Source of the DNA: Dermacentor variabilis
Lineage: Eukaryota > Arthropoda > Arachnida > Ixodida > Ixodidae
Length of the DNA stretch: 64,000 nucleotides
Direction: 5' to 3'
Assembly: GCF_050947875.1 (NCBI RefSeq)
Contig: NC_134573.1
Coordinates: forward strand, 48,804,115-48,868,114
Position 1 is the stretch's first letter, and each line of letters starts with the position of its first letter. This document shows positions 46,911 through 56,835 of this stretch, one piece after another. Position numbers and translations under genes: made by a program. Below the pieces are notes generated by a model. The model was not told the DNA's origin and ran no database searches. It saw nothing but the letters and a program-made list of their open reading frames with translations.

Positions 46911-47215
46911 AATCACCCCAGGCAGCACACCAGCATTGGTCCAACCATGGCCCAATGCTGGCAGAAATTGGTACCAATGTTGGACCAATGTTGGCATATT
47001 GGCAAAGTGCAACCCAATCCAATGATGGCCCAGCGTTAAAGCCAAGATTGGACCAATGTTATGCCAATGCAGCAGCCATCGTAGGACCAGCGTTAAAGCC
47101 AAGATTGGACCAATGTTATGCCAATGCAGCAGCCATCGTGCTGCCAGCGTAGGACCAGTGTTGAGCCATATCGTTGCCATTATTAATGCCAGCTTTGAGC
47201 CAATGCCCTTTGCAT
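46911..47215. repeat. TTGG-rich repeat element, copy A, with 57-bp tandem units
   Basis: This starts with CCCCAGGCAGCACACC and continues as a mosaic of TTGGACCAATGTTGGC-like words. Two near-identical 57-bp units begin CAGCGTTAAAGCCAAGATTG at 47,031 and 47,088. Its left end is the reverse complement of the right end of copy B at 50,012 (GTGCCGCCTGGGAC), so the copies are in opposite orientation and share a defined terminus. Confidence 0.75.
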
Positions 47216-47497
47216 GACGGATATTCTAGATACGCTGGCTTTATAGCACGCACACATTCTTACCGCAAATATTTTGCTAGCGGCATTTTTGTAGCAATTG
47301 TCCCCTTACCGTCTTGCTCAATAGTAGCTAGGAAAGCTCGACAAAAAGATGTCAAGAAGCAGAAGTCATATATGCTTACAAATAATAATAAAAGAATACT
47401 GATATTGATGTTTATGACATTTTATTTGCGAATAAATTTTCACAAACAGGCATTTTCCGTGGACCTAGATGGGTGACGCTCGGTTATCTTCAAACAG

Positions 47498-47503
47498 TTT
47501 ATT
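47498..47503 (-). terminator. Poly(A) signal for the candidate exon
   Basis: AATAAA on the - strand lies 66 nt beyond the stop at 47,569 in the context CTCTAAATAAACTG. Confidence 0.45.
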
Positions 47504-47568
47504 TAGAGGCACTGCCCTCAGGATAGGAATTGGGCAAGGTGCCGAGGATGGTGGGCTGGCCAGGGGTT

Positions 47569-47724
47569 TCAGGGCAGGGAGCTGACGTCGATAGGCAGGT
47601 TGGTCAGTGCTTGGATGACGGCGGGCTGATCACGCCCCCGAGGACCACGATAACGCGGTGGTTTCGTTGATATTGCTACCATATCCCATAGCGACTTCAC
47701 CACTACTTGGAGGAAATGCTTGCA
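47569..47724 (-). CDS. Candidate terminal exon of an unidentified - strand gene
   Basis: On the - strand a strong acceptor (TTTCTTTTTATTTTACAG) is followed by 52 codons in phase 0 ending with TGA and, 66 nt on, AATAAA. The peptide begins CKHFLQVVVKSLWDMVAIST, has a basic Pro-rich segment KPPRYRGPRGRDQ and ends PAVIQALTNLPIDVSSLP. A second frame from the same acceptor (QAFPPSSGEVAMGYGSNINE, stopping at 47,630) is also open, so the phase is not certain. I do not recognise the family. Earlier exons would lie to the right; none was found. Confidence 0.35.
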   Translation of the reverse strand, partial: CKHFLQVVVKSLWDMVAISTKPPRYRGPRGRDQPAVIQALTNLPIDVSSLP

Positions 47725-49690
47725 CTGTAAAATAAAAAGAAACATTATCAGAAATGTTCGTATGACAAATGTATGTGGCAGCGTTTTCATTTGAAAAATG
47801 GCCATACTGCAACAATATTATATGTCTGGGCAGAGAGTTCCAAGGGGTGAATCAAGAAACTTTCTTGCAAGAGATTTGTCAGGTAACACTTCTTAATATT
47901 TCCACATATATGGCATATCTTGTACAAGGTGTAACGTAATATTTAGAACAGACATAAAATGCGCAAGATCCATCCGCCTTGTTTACAGCCCACACCTAGT
48001 CAGCGTAGCACTTTATAATAAAAAAATTGCAGAAGAAACTGCTACAGCACAAGAAGCCTAGTTTCAGACTGTCTAGACACAATGCGGCCTTCGTGCGAAA
48101 TTTTTAATGTGGAAACCGAGAAGTTCCATCAGGAAACACTAGTAAAAGAGGCATTTATTATACGAAAAAAAAGAAATACTGTCGGCTGGAAATGATGCTT
48201 GACCTAGAACAGTGAGAAGAAGCGTGGTTCGTCGGTATCACTAGCATGATCAGGCCGCGCGCGTGACTTGATAAAATCATAGTCCTGGAATTTGGGTGAA
48301 ATTCACAGATTTACACGTGGTTCTACTCCGGGCACTATTCAAAGGCTGCAAATGAAAAGAGCTATGTAATTACGGGCACTCTACATTAGCCAGGCCTGTT
48401 TCAGTAATATATAAACCGCGTGATATTGCTTGGGTGATATTGCTCCTTATAAAACTTATAACATGCGCAAAACAAAGGGACTCACCATTGTAAGATCCAT
48501 GCTTCTGTGTATCCGAGTTCATCCCACATCGAAGGCGGTGGCCACGATCGCCGACTTTTTTCTAATTCTTGTTTCGCCTATATTAATTCTAACACTCACA
48601 AAAATTCGTGGCCACATTGCTGCGTATTTCAAGATGTAGGCTTCTCAGTAGGAATGACGACCGCAAGCGAGCATTTTTCACGAGAGGAGTGCGCTGGCAA
48701 GAACGGACAAGACGGCAAGCACTCAGGTGGTGTTGCACCCAGTCGGCGTGCTAGCGACGCATTGAAGGAAAGAGTGAAAGGAAAGGGTGAACGAAGAATA
48801 TGGGGTAAACGCCGCTTTCCCCCGCTGGACCTAGCCCGACCGCGTTTTGGAGTGGCAGCGACGGAGGGCGACAAGGAGCACAATAGTGACCCCGCCGCTT
48901 TCCCCCATGCTTCCGAGAGCACCCAATTCGACACAGCAGCTTATGGCTGTCTGAACGCTTGACTGATAGCATTGATCAGGCTCACGTTGGTGCGTGGGGG
49001 AGAGGCAAGTGGGGGCTGAAGGACGGAAAGCTAGGCCGAAAAAGAAAATCCGGAATGAGCCGTGCCTACTAAAGGCAAAGTCAAGAAGTTGTAGACACGC
49101 AAATGCCGAAACGTGCAATTAATTTTTTTTTATGTCAGGGGGATTCATACAAGGAGCTTACTACACATGCACGAACAAACAACAAATTAGAATAGGAGCA
49201 TGATGATTATGTCGCCGCAACATGCCATGCATGCTAATCAAACAAAGAAAAGTTTCACTAATACATATGCGCTCCATCTCGATGCGATATAAAACGGTTC
49301 CATCAGCTCTGAGGCACTGTAATTCTCGATTCTCCTCAGGATCCTGATCCACCAAAGCCGCGGAGCGTACATGCAAAATATACAATGCGCAGGCAAATTC
49401 GCAATACCGTTGCTTCTTATGGAAAGGTCATGTTCTTATGCACGAAGAATAACGCAGCGGCTAATTTTATGCGACTACCCATGCTTGCTACGTGGTACAC
49501 TGGCTTTTCTCTTTAGGGAACGCATTTCGCGAAAGGAGAAGTGCAAAAATGGCGGTGTACCATGCGTGGAGTTGACATGGGAGAACATATTCCTGGTTCC
49601 TGCGCAGTTTGCCTGTGATCAGTGCATTCGTTTTCAAAACACGTTGTTCAATCTCAGCAAGTCGTAGAGCACTAAAAGCCGACAAGGTGA
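47725..49690. other. Unassigned sequence, 2 kb
   Basis: The longest frame, 48,507-48,962 on + (151 codons), is Lys/Arg/Gly-rich in its second half and unrecognised. A 105-codon frame on - (49,805-49,488) overlaps the start of the next repeat. Neither has supporting signals. Confidence 0.35.
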
Positions 49691-49699
49691 AAATTGGCT

Positions 49700-50027
49700 T
49701 ATTACGGGCCAATGTCCTCCAAAGAAAGCCAACTAGTAACCCATATTGGCAAATCCATACGAAAATCGGTCCAATAATTCCCGCCTTGTTGAACGGCAGT
49801 GCCAATATTGTTTACTGACTGTGTAATGTGGGCCAACGTTGGATCTCTATCAGAATGGCACAGCCAATATTGGCGCCACGCTGTTAACCTTAGGCCATCA
49901 TTGGGCCAGGAATCAGAATGGCACTGCCAATATTGGAACCACGCTGTCAATCTTAGGCCGGCATTGGGCCAAGAAGTGCCAATATGTTTCCAACGTTGGC
50001 CCAACCTGACGTGCCGCCTGGGACATG
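49700..50027. repeat. TTGG-rich repeat element, copy B
   Basis: Diverged internal units contain CAGAATGGCACTGCCAATAT and GTCAATCTTAGGCCGGCATT-type words, repeated near 49,853 and 49,914 (period about 62 bp). The right end is CAACCTGACGTGCCGCCTGG followed by GAC. Words such as GGGCCAACGTTGG are near-palindromic. Confidence 0.75.
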
Positions 50028-50149
50028 TCCCTCAACAAATTCGCAAATGTCAAGCAACAATTTGCTTTACTAAATTTAGGGCTACGGTACACAAATATTG
50101 ACTCGAAGGTGTCGTAGCTTGGTCTTCAAAAATCTATTTAATCGGTTGG

Positions 50150-50800
50150 GAAAACATGTTTAACACGTCTACAAGACGTCTCGCAACATTTCTTACGGCC
50201 GTTTTTAAAAGGGCTATATGATGTAACACATCTCACAGCGAGGGACGAGACACCGTGGTTGAAGAAGGCAGGGCGAACACAGGCTAACAACTGGCTTATT
50301 GAAATCACACATTGCTGCTTCTTAGAACCATGCGCATGCCTAAGCTAGATCACAACCGTGTGACCATGGAACACTTCCTCACCGAGCACCTATGTACAAA
50401 AAAAAATCAATCTCTTTCTTTTACACTTGTGTGTCTCGTCCCTAGCGTAGTTTAAGCTCACCAAAAATATGCCGTACCAACTAGCCTCCCAATACACTCT
50501 GCTTAATGCATACCCCTTTCTGAAACAGCTACAAAACGTCTCCCAAAACGTCTCGTAGCCTTTTTAAAACGGCTGCAAGATCTTTTGCAAATTGTCTTAT
50601 ATCCCTTATGAGGTGGCGAACTAGGAGGTGTTAACGACGGCTACAAGACGTTGTAAAACATCCGACAAAGTTTTGGCAAGACGTCTTAAAGAAGTCCTAA
50701 ATATTTGCCAAGACGTCTTGATGATATGTTGTAAAGGTTTATAATAACTTACAAGCCGTTTTCCTCATCTTGCCAACAGGTCTTGTAGACGGTAATAGAC
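50150..50800. repeat. AAGACGTCTT-type palindromic repeat, split by a MITE candidate
   Basis: Palindromic or half-palindromic words around AAGACGTCTT recur: ACAAGACGTCTCGCAAC (50,171), AAACGTCTCCCAAAACGTCT (50,533), ACAAGACGTTGTAAAAC (50,642), GCAAGACGTCTTAAAG (50,676), CCAAGACGTCTTGATG (50,708) and AGGTCTTGTAGACGG (50,777). The spacing is irregular. The block is interrupted at 50,241-50,443 by a small inverted-repeat element. Confidence 0.7.
50241..50443. mobile_element. MITE candidate, 203 bp, 13-bp inverted ends, 4-bp duplication
   Basis: Perfect terminal inverted repeats AGGGACGAGACAC (50,241-50,253) and GTGTCTCGTCCCT (50,431-50,443) are flanked on both sides by AGCG (50,237-50,240 and 50,444-50,447), a possible 4-bp target-site duplication. 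There is no coding capacity. The superfamily is not assigned. Confidence 0.65.
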
Positions 50801-50820
50801 TAATGTGAGTTCAGTGTGTT

Positions 50821-51095
50821 AAGTGCCATTGGCGCAGCGCATATAAAACGGAATAAAGAGGCACAAAAATGAGGTAATCTAAGCTTGTACGTTGGGCTCA
50901 TTGGTGAGGTATATTAAATGCTATTGGCCCAGCGTGTACAAGTTGGGACGAAGAGGCACAGAAATGAAGTAGCCTCAGGTTCCACGCTGCACTTCTTGGT
51001 GTGTCGTTTTGAATGCCATTGGCGCAGCGCATTTAAGACGTGACGGAGAGGCACCGAAATGATGTCGTCTAAGGTTGCACGCTGCGCAATCACTA
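50821..51095. repeat. 95-bp tandem repeat, three copies
   Basis: CCATTGGCGCAGCGCAT (50,826), CTATTGGCCCAGCGTGT (50,921) and CCATTGGCGCAGCGCAT (51,016) mark exact 95-bp steps. Each unit continues with AGAGGCAC and AAAATGA-type words and ends with a CACGCTGC-like segment. The third unit is incomplete at its end. Confidence 0.9.
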
Positions 51096-51489
51096 GTTAG
51101 ATTCTGTTCAAAATATACTAACCAACTGTGTTCATCCATTTTTGTAATATACAACTTAGCCAACCAATCAACTGACTAACCAGGTCAGTGAAAGCAATGC
51201 GAAGTCGGCCTGTCTACTGCGACAGATATGCCTTAGTTAGGGCGTTATTAAATCTCAACCAAAATAGTGATGCTTGTGTCTAGTGTCGAACAGCCAAGAT
51301 GAAGGGATTCTATGGCTGTTGAAGGGTTCAGAACATGTCACTATGCAAATCAGCTCTAGTTTCTGTGCTATGCATAGTGAATTGTTCTTTATTTATGTTT
51401 TTAAAGGTTAGCAGTACACAGTTTTCGCAAACATTAGCAATAAGCATTCACGGAAGAAAATGCAATTATCAAGCCAGTGTTTAGCCCAA

Positions 51490-51790
51490 AAGACAACATA
51501 CAACCCATGTTGGCAAATTATGGTAATGTGGACCAAATATTTTCCGCTTTCTTGCACGGCAGTGCTAGAACTATTTACTGTCTGTGGTGATCAAGGAAAC
51601 CATTGGATGTCTATCTGAATGGCACTGCCGAAATCGCGCCAAACTGTTAACCTTCGGTAAACATTAGACGAGGAATCTAAATGGCGCTGTCAATATTGGC
51701 ACCACTCTGTCAAGCTGAGTTTGACATTGGACCTGAAAATATTGGACCAAACGTTGGTACGAACTGAACTGATATACCGCCGGGAATGAC
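51490..51790. repeat. TTGG-rich repeat element, copy C
   Basis: This has the same internal order as copy B (AACCCATGTTGGCAAAT, then GCACGGCAGTGC, TGTCTATCTGAATGGCACTG and GGCGCTGTCAATATTGGCAC) and ends ATACCGCCGGGAATG, a mutated form of the GCCGCCTGGGAC terminus. It is more diverged than copy B. Confidence 0.7.
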
Positions 51791-52570
51791 GCGCAGTCTA
51801 CCTGCGCCGAAATTGTAATCTCCGAGTCTGTATGGGAAAAATGAGTTTCTAGTTATCGGTACCCTGTTCATTTGTCTTTGAAGAGATCTTCAAGTGTTTT
51901 AACTTCAAATTTGTGATATCACATGGATAAAATAAAATATATACAACAAGATGCACATTGGCAAACTTGTAGCCTTTAAATAACCTATAGATATACATAT
52001 ATATGAGAGCAGAAGAAGCCTATTCGCTTCTGTTAAAATTTCAAAAATACATATAAAGCCTCGGCGTTGTAGTGGAAACTACCACGAATTAATGAAAAAT
52101 TCTGTACTGTCCGTTCTCTCGCAGTGTCGCATAGTTATTTGAGTATGAATCTCTCTGCTGAGATAAGCAGAGATACGTTCCTGGGTATGAAATGAAATAG
52201 CAGCACGTTCGGTATATTTGTTCTTTAGAGAGCGCCGAGTGATGCCATGTAGCCAACGTTTTTCCGGCACTGGCGGTCTGCTGTCAAGCGCAAATGCTGC
52301 CCCCACCGATAACAATTGCGAAATTAATAAAATTTCGATAAGCATGCACTTTTTTTTGCCGACAACGGCAGCGAATGCTCGCCTGATTTTAAGTGCAGCT
52401 GTCTCTAAGCGGCTTTCCTGGCGGGGTGAAATGATTTGCGTCGCTGTGCTTTGAATCGTAGAAGCCTGGTTCGCAAATAAAAGTAGTCTGTGCGTCAAAA
52501 AGGAATGTAAAAACGTAGCAAATGAAAGAACGCATTTTCGTTTTACCTGCAGGCTGACGCAGTGGCTACA
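51791..52570. other. Upstream flank of the secreted-protein exon
   Basis: AT-rich sequence with no recognised repeat. Frames on either strand at 52,079-52,498 overlap each other and have no motif. Confidence 0.4.
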
Positions 52571-52578
52571 CGCCTGGC

Positions 52579-52615
52579 TTTAAAAATGCCTGCCATCAAG
52601 CAGCCTTCTCAGTGG
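52579..52615 (+). promoter_or_regulatory. Core promoter: TATA box plus arthropod initiator
   Basis: TTTAAAAA (52,579-52,586) is followed by the arthropod initiator TCAGT (52,609-52,613), placing the likely start A at 52,611, 32 bp after the first base of the TATA-like box. This is the canonical spacing, and it leads into an ATG 24 nt later, so the 5' UTR would be very short. Confidence 0.65.
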
Positions 52616-52634
52616 AGTGTTCAGAGACGCTGCG

Positions 52635-52763
52635 ATGCAAACTTGGGCTGCTTTTTCCCTGGCCTTGCTCTTACCAGCCACCGTGGTCATGGGTGAGCTG
52701 GGCCTTCCAGGAGGACCCCTGAAGCTTGATCACAAGGTGTACGACGGGGCAGACATTATAAAG
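52635..52763 (+). CDS. First coding exon of a predicted secreted protein
   Basis: ATG at 52,635 opens 43 codons that end in phase 0 at the donor AAG|GTAGCT. Residues 1-20 (MQTWAAFSLALLLPATVVMG) form a textbook signal peptide: a short polar start, a hydrophobic core and a small-residue cleavage site, probably after Gly20. The mature part starts ELGLPGGPLKLDHKVYDGAD. The frame stays open past the donor to 52,910, but that stretch loses protein character and is taken as intron. The exon sits directly behind a TATA/initiator promoter. I do not recognise the family from 23 mature residues. The next exon was not found up to 55.7 kb, so the gene either has a very long first intron or is a fragment. 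Confidence 0.6.
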
Positions 52764-53069
52764 GTAGCTAGCTGTCCTAAGTGTAATGCCTTGCAGTGCA
52801 GTTTATCACTGTGCAAGCTTATAACGTTTGCACGTGGTCGAAGAACTTTGTTTCCTAATAGTGAAAATATTGAACAGTTATGGGTTACTTATACAGAGAT
52901 TACATTGTGATTACTTTCATACTCGATTCGAACCCCCAATGTTCAGCTCATCCAGTAAGAGGGACATGGCTCAGAAGGCAGTGAAGGCACTTTTGTACTA
53001 TCTCAGAACTTCTGGTTTGCGCAAGCGGCTTTAACTCAAGTGCTGTGCGTGCACATATCTACAACCTCT

Positions 53070-53180
53070 CTCCCTCCACTCTCTTCCCCTTCTCCCTTCT
53101 CCCAGCGTAAGGTAGCCAACCGGGCTATTGACAGGTTAACATCCCTGCCTTCCTATATTCCTCTCTCTCTCTCTCTTGTT
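53070..53180 (-). repeat. Dispersed GA-rich tick repeat, reverse copy
   Basis: Reverse complement of the family at 40,497-40,640: CT-rich flanks around AAGGTAGCCAACCGGGCTAT and GGTTAACATCCCTGCCTT, ending in a CTCTCTCTCTCTCT run. Confidence 0.7.
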
Positions 53181-55721
53181 CATCCATTATCTTACGACTT
53201 TGGGTGACATCTTTGCGGCCGCCTCGCTTACGGGGCCAGTATTTTTGCTATTTTTCAGTGTGTGGCAACTGGTAAGTCTCGTTGCCGTTCGTATTGTACA
53301 AGTGTCAGCTCATGCCAAGTATCCCAGACGTAATGCTTGATCATCTAAAATTTACCGCTTTGCCCACAATCATTTCGCAGCATTCATTCACTGAAAAAAT
53401 TGTCACGTGACGAGTTTCGAATGTTTGCGAGCGTGTGCTATACGTGTTTCTGCGAAATAAAGTGTATACAAGGAATGTTTTTCTAAATTAGTTGAAGTAC
53501 AACTATAGATACCTTGACAACGAACAGAAATAAATTGTTCGTCACCATAAGAAAAGTTCTCATAGTTATTTCTCACATACTGGTTTATAATTCTACCGAA
53601 GGGTTCTTAGTTCGTTACGAAAATAATAATTTCTTTCCTTCATCAGTCGCATAAAGAAGGCCTTAGCATGTGAAACGTCTTTCATTGGTAGAAGAAAAAT
53701 AAGATACATTTATTTGCGGCGGTGCTTTCTCCGCGTCACTATACAACTGAGAAAGAATTCAAGAGAGTATTCGCGGAATGTTTGTTAGTGCTTATGGAGC
53801 GTTGATCTTTCTTGGCTTTCTCCCCTTTATTCTGATAATGGAATAACTACAGAATAACGTGATGTCGGATGCCTTGGGACAGGAATATAAGCGGTTTTAA
53901 CATATAGGTAGCATCCCAGTTCGCCATTTCTTCACGTGGTTCGAAAAGCATGGATTTCAGCCAGTTGAATTTTTGTTTTTTTTCTCTGAGTCACGCTAGA
54001 GAAAATGCTGATGATTGACTATAACCTGTACATGGACATTACATTCAGCTTTTTTTTATCTCCAATGCAGCACGGACGCGTCTCTCAGTGATCTGCTACA
54101 ATCCTTTTAATGCATCGTAGTCATGTGCATTGTAATCATATGCATTTAAATTACATAACCTGATCAAACCACTTGATCGTCTGCCTTTGCATCTCTCATT
54201 TAGCATAATCAACAAACTCGCGGATCAACCAAAGCTTCAGGAGTTACTGTGGTGCATTTCTTGTACGTCTCAGATCTTTGTACCATTTTCTTTCGTTCAT
54301 GCTTACAAACTGTGCACAATTGTTTACGTCAGTCCACGCGTGCTCCTTCATTTGGAGTTGTCTATATAGCATTCCATCCCTGATAAGAATTGTTGAAAAG
54401 TTATTCAAATGTCATTGGTCAGCGTGAACCTATGGTATTCATAGCACAATGTGGTATTGTTTAAACATCACTGAGGAAGTTGACAAGTACTGGTAGTTGA
54501 CCATGGATATTTTGTCAAAACATTATTGAGGCACTTTAATTTGAAAAGTCATTGATGCATTCATAAGAACGGAATAGTGGGCTAGTTGGTGGTTCATAAC
54601 AGAGTGCTCGTAGGACAAAAAGCGGGGACGATGTTTTAACCATGTGGAATAAAAATTCAGATGGTAGTAACATTGTGTCTTCGTCTTGTTTTGTTGGCCT
54701 ACGCGCTCTCTTGCGCTTAACCTCTAGTCATTGGTGGATTGTTGAAACCATGTTGTATTTCCATACTGAAAGCCCATTGAATAATTGTTGAAGACTTCTA
54801 GTCTAAACATTGAAAACCCCTGTGAAAGTGGAAGGTGTTGTATGTAAATATGCAACACCGCTTTGAAAAACCCAGCTCCAGAACAAGAGTTATGCGGTCT
54901 GCCTCGAGAAATATTTAAAACTTCGCAAAGGGAAAAATGATCATTCCGTATAACCTTATCATTCATAGGTCGAATGGAGTCATGCCAATTTCGCTAACCA
55001 TTTCCTACCTGTGAAACAACATGGCAATTGCATTACGTGATGCCATAGTGGCAGTTCACTGTGCTGAATTGGTTGTTGAATGATCCAGTTTTCTGCCATG
55101 ATTACTAGGTTCCTCAACAGGCCGTCCCATGCCAAGCGACTTCTTTATTTTGACTACTTCAAATTTTTATAAGGAATACCTTGGCCATTAGCAGCATGCT
55201 AATGTGTTAACAACATGCAACATGCTAAAAATGGTGAAAGACGGGTCGTTGACTGTGTCTCGGTGTTATATGCGTAAGTAACGAAGGGGAGTCCCAATAT
55301 GAGTAGTAGGAGTCAATGTACATCGAGAGCCTATCTCCCAGCGTGCAGTTGAATCGTTGAACAACAGCTTTCTTTCGTTCTAAGACTTTAAACAATTGTT
55401 GCCGCTGTGATTTCTATTTCTATTTTAATCATTGCCCCAAAAATTTAGAATAAAAGAATTCACCAAAATATCAGAATCAATATACATGGAGAGCATATCT
55501 CCCCGCGTGCGCTTGAAACGTTGAACGATGGCTTTTTGTCGAGCTAAGACTTTCAACAATTGTTGCTCCTGTGACTTCCATTTCTATTTTAACCAGTGCC
55601 ACATAAAATAATAAAAGAATTCACAAGAAATTATATTTCAAATATACATGAAAGGCGCATCATCGCCATTACCAGATAGCTTGTGTCGCACTTTAAATTC
55701 AAGCAAACTTATAACTTTTAA
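53181..55721. other. Unassigned sequence, probably intron or intergenic
   Basis: AT-rich. Two related segments near 55,320-55,440 and 55,480-55,600 share ATGGAGAGCATATCTCCC/ATCGAGAGCCTATCTCCC, CGTTGAAC and TAAGACTTT-AACAATTGTTGC words and look like a diverged tandem duplication about 160 bp apart. No coding exon was recognised. Confidence 0.45.
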
Positions 55722-55907
55722 TCCTTATTCATGGCCTCACGCAAGGAGACACAATTTCTCCAATGCTATTCACTGCTTCCTTGGAAGAAGTATTCAGGCT
55801 ATTAAGCTGGGAAGGCTTAGAAGTGTGGATCAATGGCGAATACCCCAGCAACCTTCTGTTTGCAGGTGACATTGTTCTGTTCATCAACACTGCGGAAGAA
55901 TTGCAAC
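55722..55907 (+). pseudogene. RTE-type LINE reverse transcriptase, left part of an interrupted copy
   Basis: The + strand translation reads QGDTISPMLFTASLEEVFRL, then LSWEGLEVWINGEYPSNLLF and AGDIVLFINTAEELQ (the catalytic ADD box is changed to AGD). It stops abruptly at the gypsy insertion. The matching continuation resumes at 60,602. Relative to the RTE at 28.8-32.0 kb it is a separate, more diverged subfamily in the opposite orientation. Confidence 0.85.
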
Positions 55908-56063
55908 TAATAAAGGGATTTATTGACGATAAGCGACAGACGTAAAACCAGCGCAGTCCCAAGAGAACAACGGCCTCGGCGCCAAACGCTCGTGATCTGC
56001 GCTCACGTAATACATCAATGATAGCGCCGCTCTACTTCTTGCTTCCTGTTCTTTTTCATTACA
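55908..56063 (-). repeat. 3' LTR of the gypsy element
   Basis: It starts TAATAAAGGGATTTATTGAC on the + strand and ends CTTTTTCATTACA. Compared with the other LTR it carries about 20 substitutions and a 3-base insertion. Exact ends are uncertain by a few bases. Confidence 0.85.
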
Positions 56064-56089
56064 ATAACCCAGGCGGCGATGAGGAGCCA

Positions 56090-56430
56090 TCCTGGCGTCT
56101 CAATGCGATAAAAGTATGAGATGGTCGTGATGCGGCTTGAGGCGGCTGATAGGAACCGTGTCGCGACCAAGGCCGCGCTTGTCCAAGTAGGTGCTGACCG
56201 GTTCAATGACATAAGTGACGGGAGACCGGCACTCGATGACGCGGTAAGCCCCGTGGTACTTGACAGCAAACTTGGAAGTGAGGCCAGGGGAGTATAATGG
56301 TAGTCTGAGCCAGACGATGAATCCAACGGCAAAACTCTGCACATGCTGACCGTCGTCGCGGCGATCTTTTTGGAGGGCTTGGCTGTCGGACGTAAATGAG
56401 CGGGCCAAGTGACGACACTCTTCTGCATCG
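56090..56430 (-). pseudogene. Gypsy integrase C-terminal region, core deleted
   Basis: 56,408-56,100 reads [40 protein letters not shown] and [20 protein letters not shown], the GPY-type C-terminal domain of gypsy integrases. It follows RNase H almost directly; the HHCC zinc finger and the D,D35E core (several hundred residues) are absent. The junction lies around 56,420-56,460. Confidence 0.85.
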
Positions 56431-56439
56431 AGAAGGGTG

Positions 56440-56835
56440 TCGAGAGAGCGATCGAGGGCGATCGAGAGAGCGCATCCGCGTCAGAATGCTTGCGCACGCA
56501 TCGGTCAACATCGCGAATGGGGAATTCTTGTATACGAAGAGCCCAAGGACTGAGGCGACTAGAGGGATCCTTAGGGAGGCCAACCAGCAGAGTGCGTGAT
56601 GGTCTGTTACCAGGTCGAAAGGCCTGCCATACAAATAAGGGCGAAATATTCCTAGCGCCCATACAAGTGCGAGGCACTCTTTTTTGGTGACCGAATAATT
56701 TGCTTCCGCCTTGGTGAGGGCGCGGCTTGTATATGCCACAACATACTCACGCAAGCCGGGCTTGCGTTACGCGAGAACTGCACCAAAGCCGTAACTACTG
56801 GCGTCTGTATGTATTTCGGTTGGCACAGCGAGGCC
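56440..56835 (-). pseudogene. Gypsy RNase H, frameshifted
   Basis: 56,754 onward reads [40 protein letters not shown], then [20 protein letters not shown]. It shifts frame to [15 protein letters not shown] and ends at the DADALSRSP motif that usually precedes the integrase linker. Confidence 0.85.
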
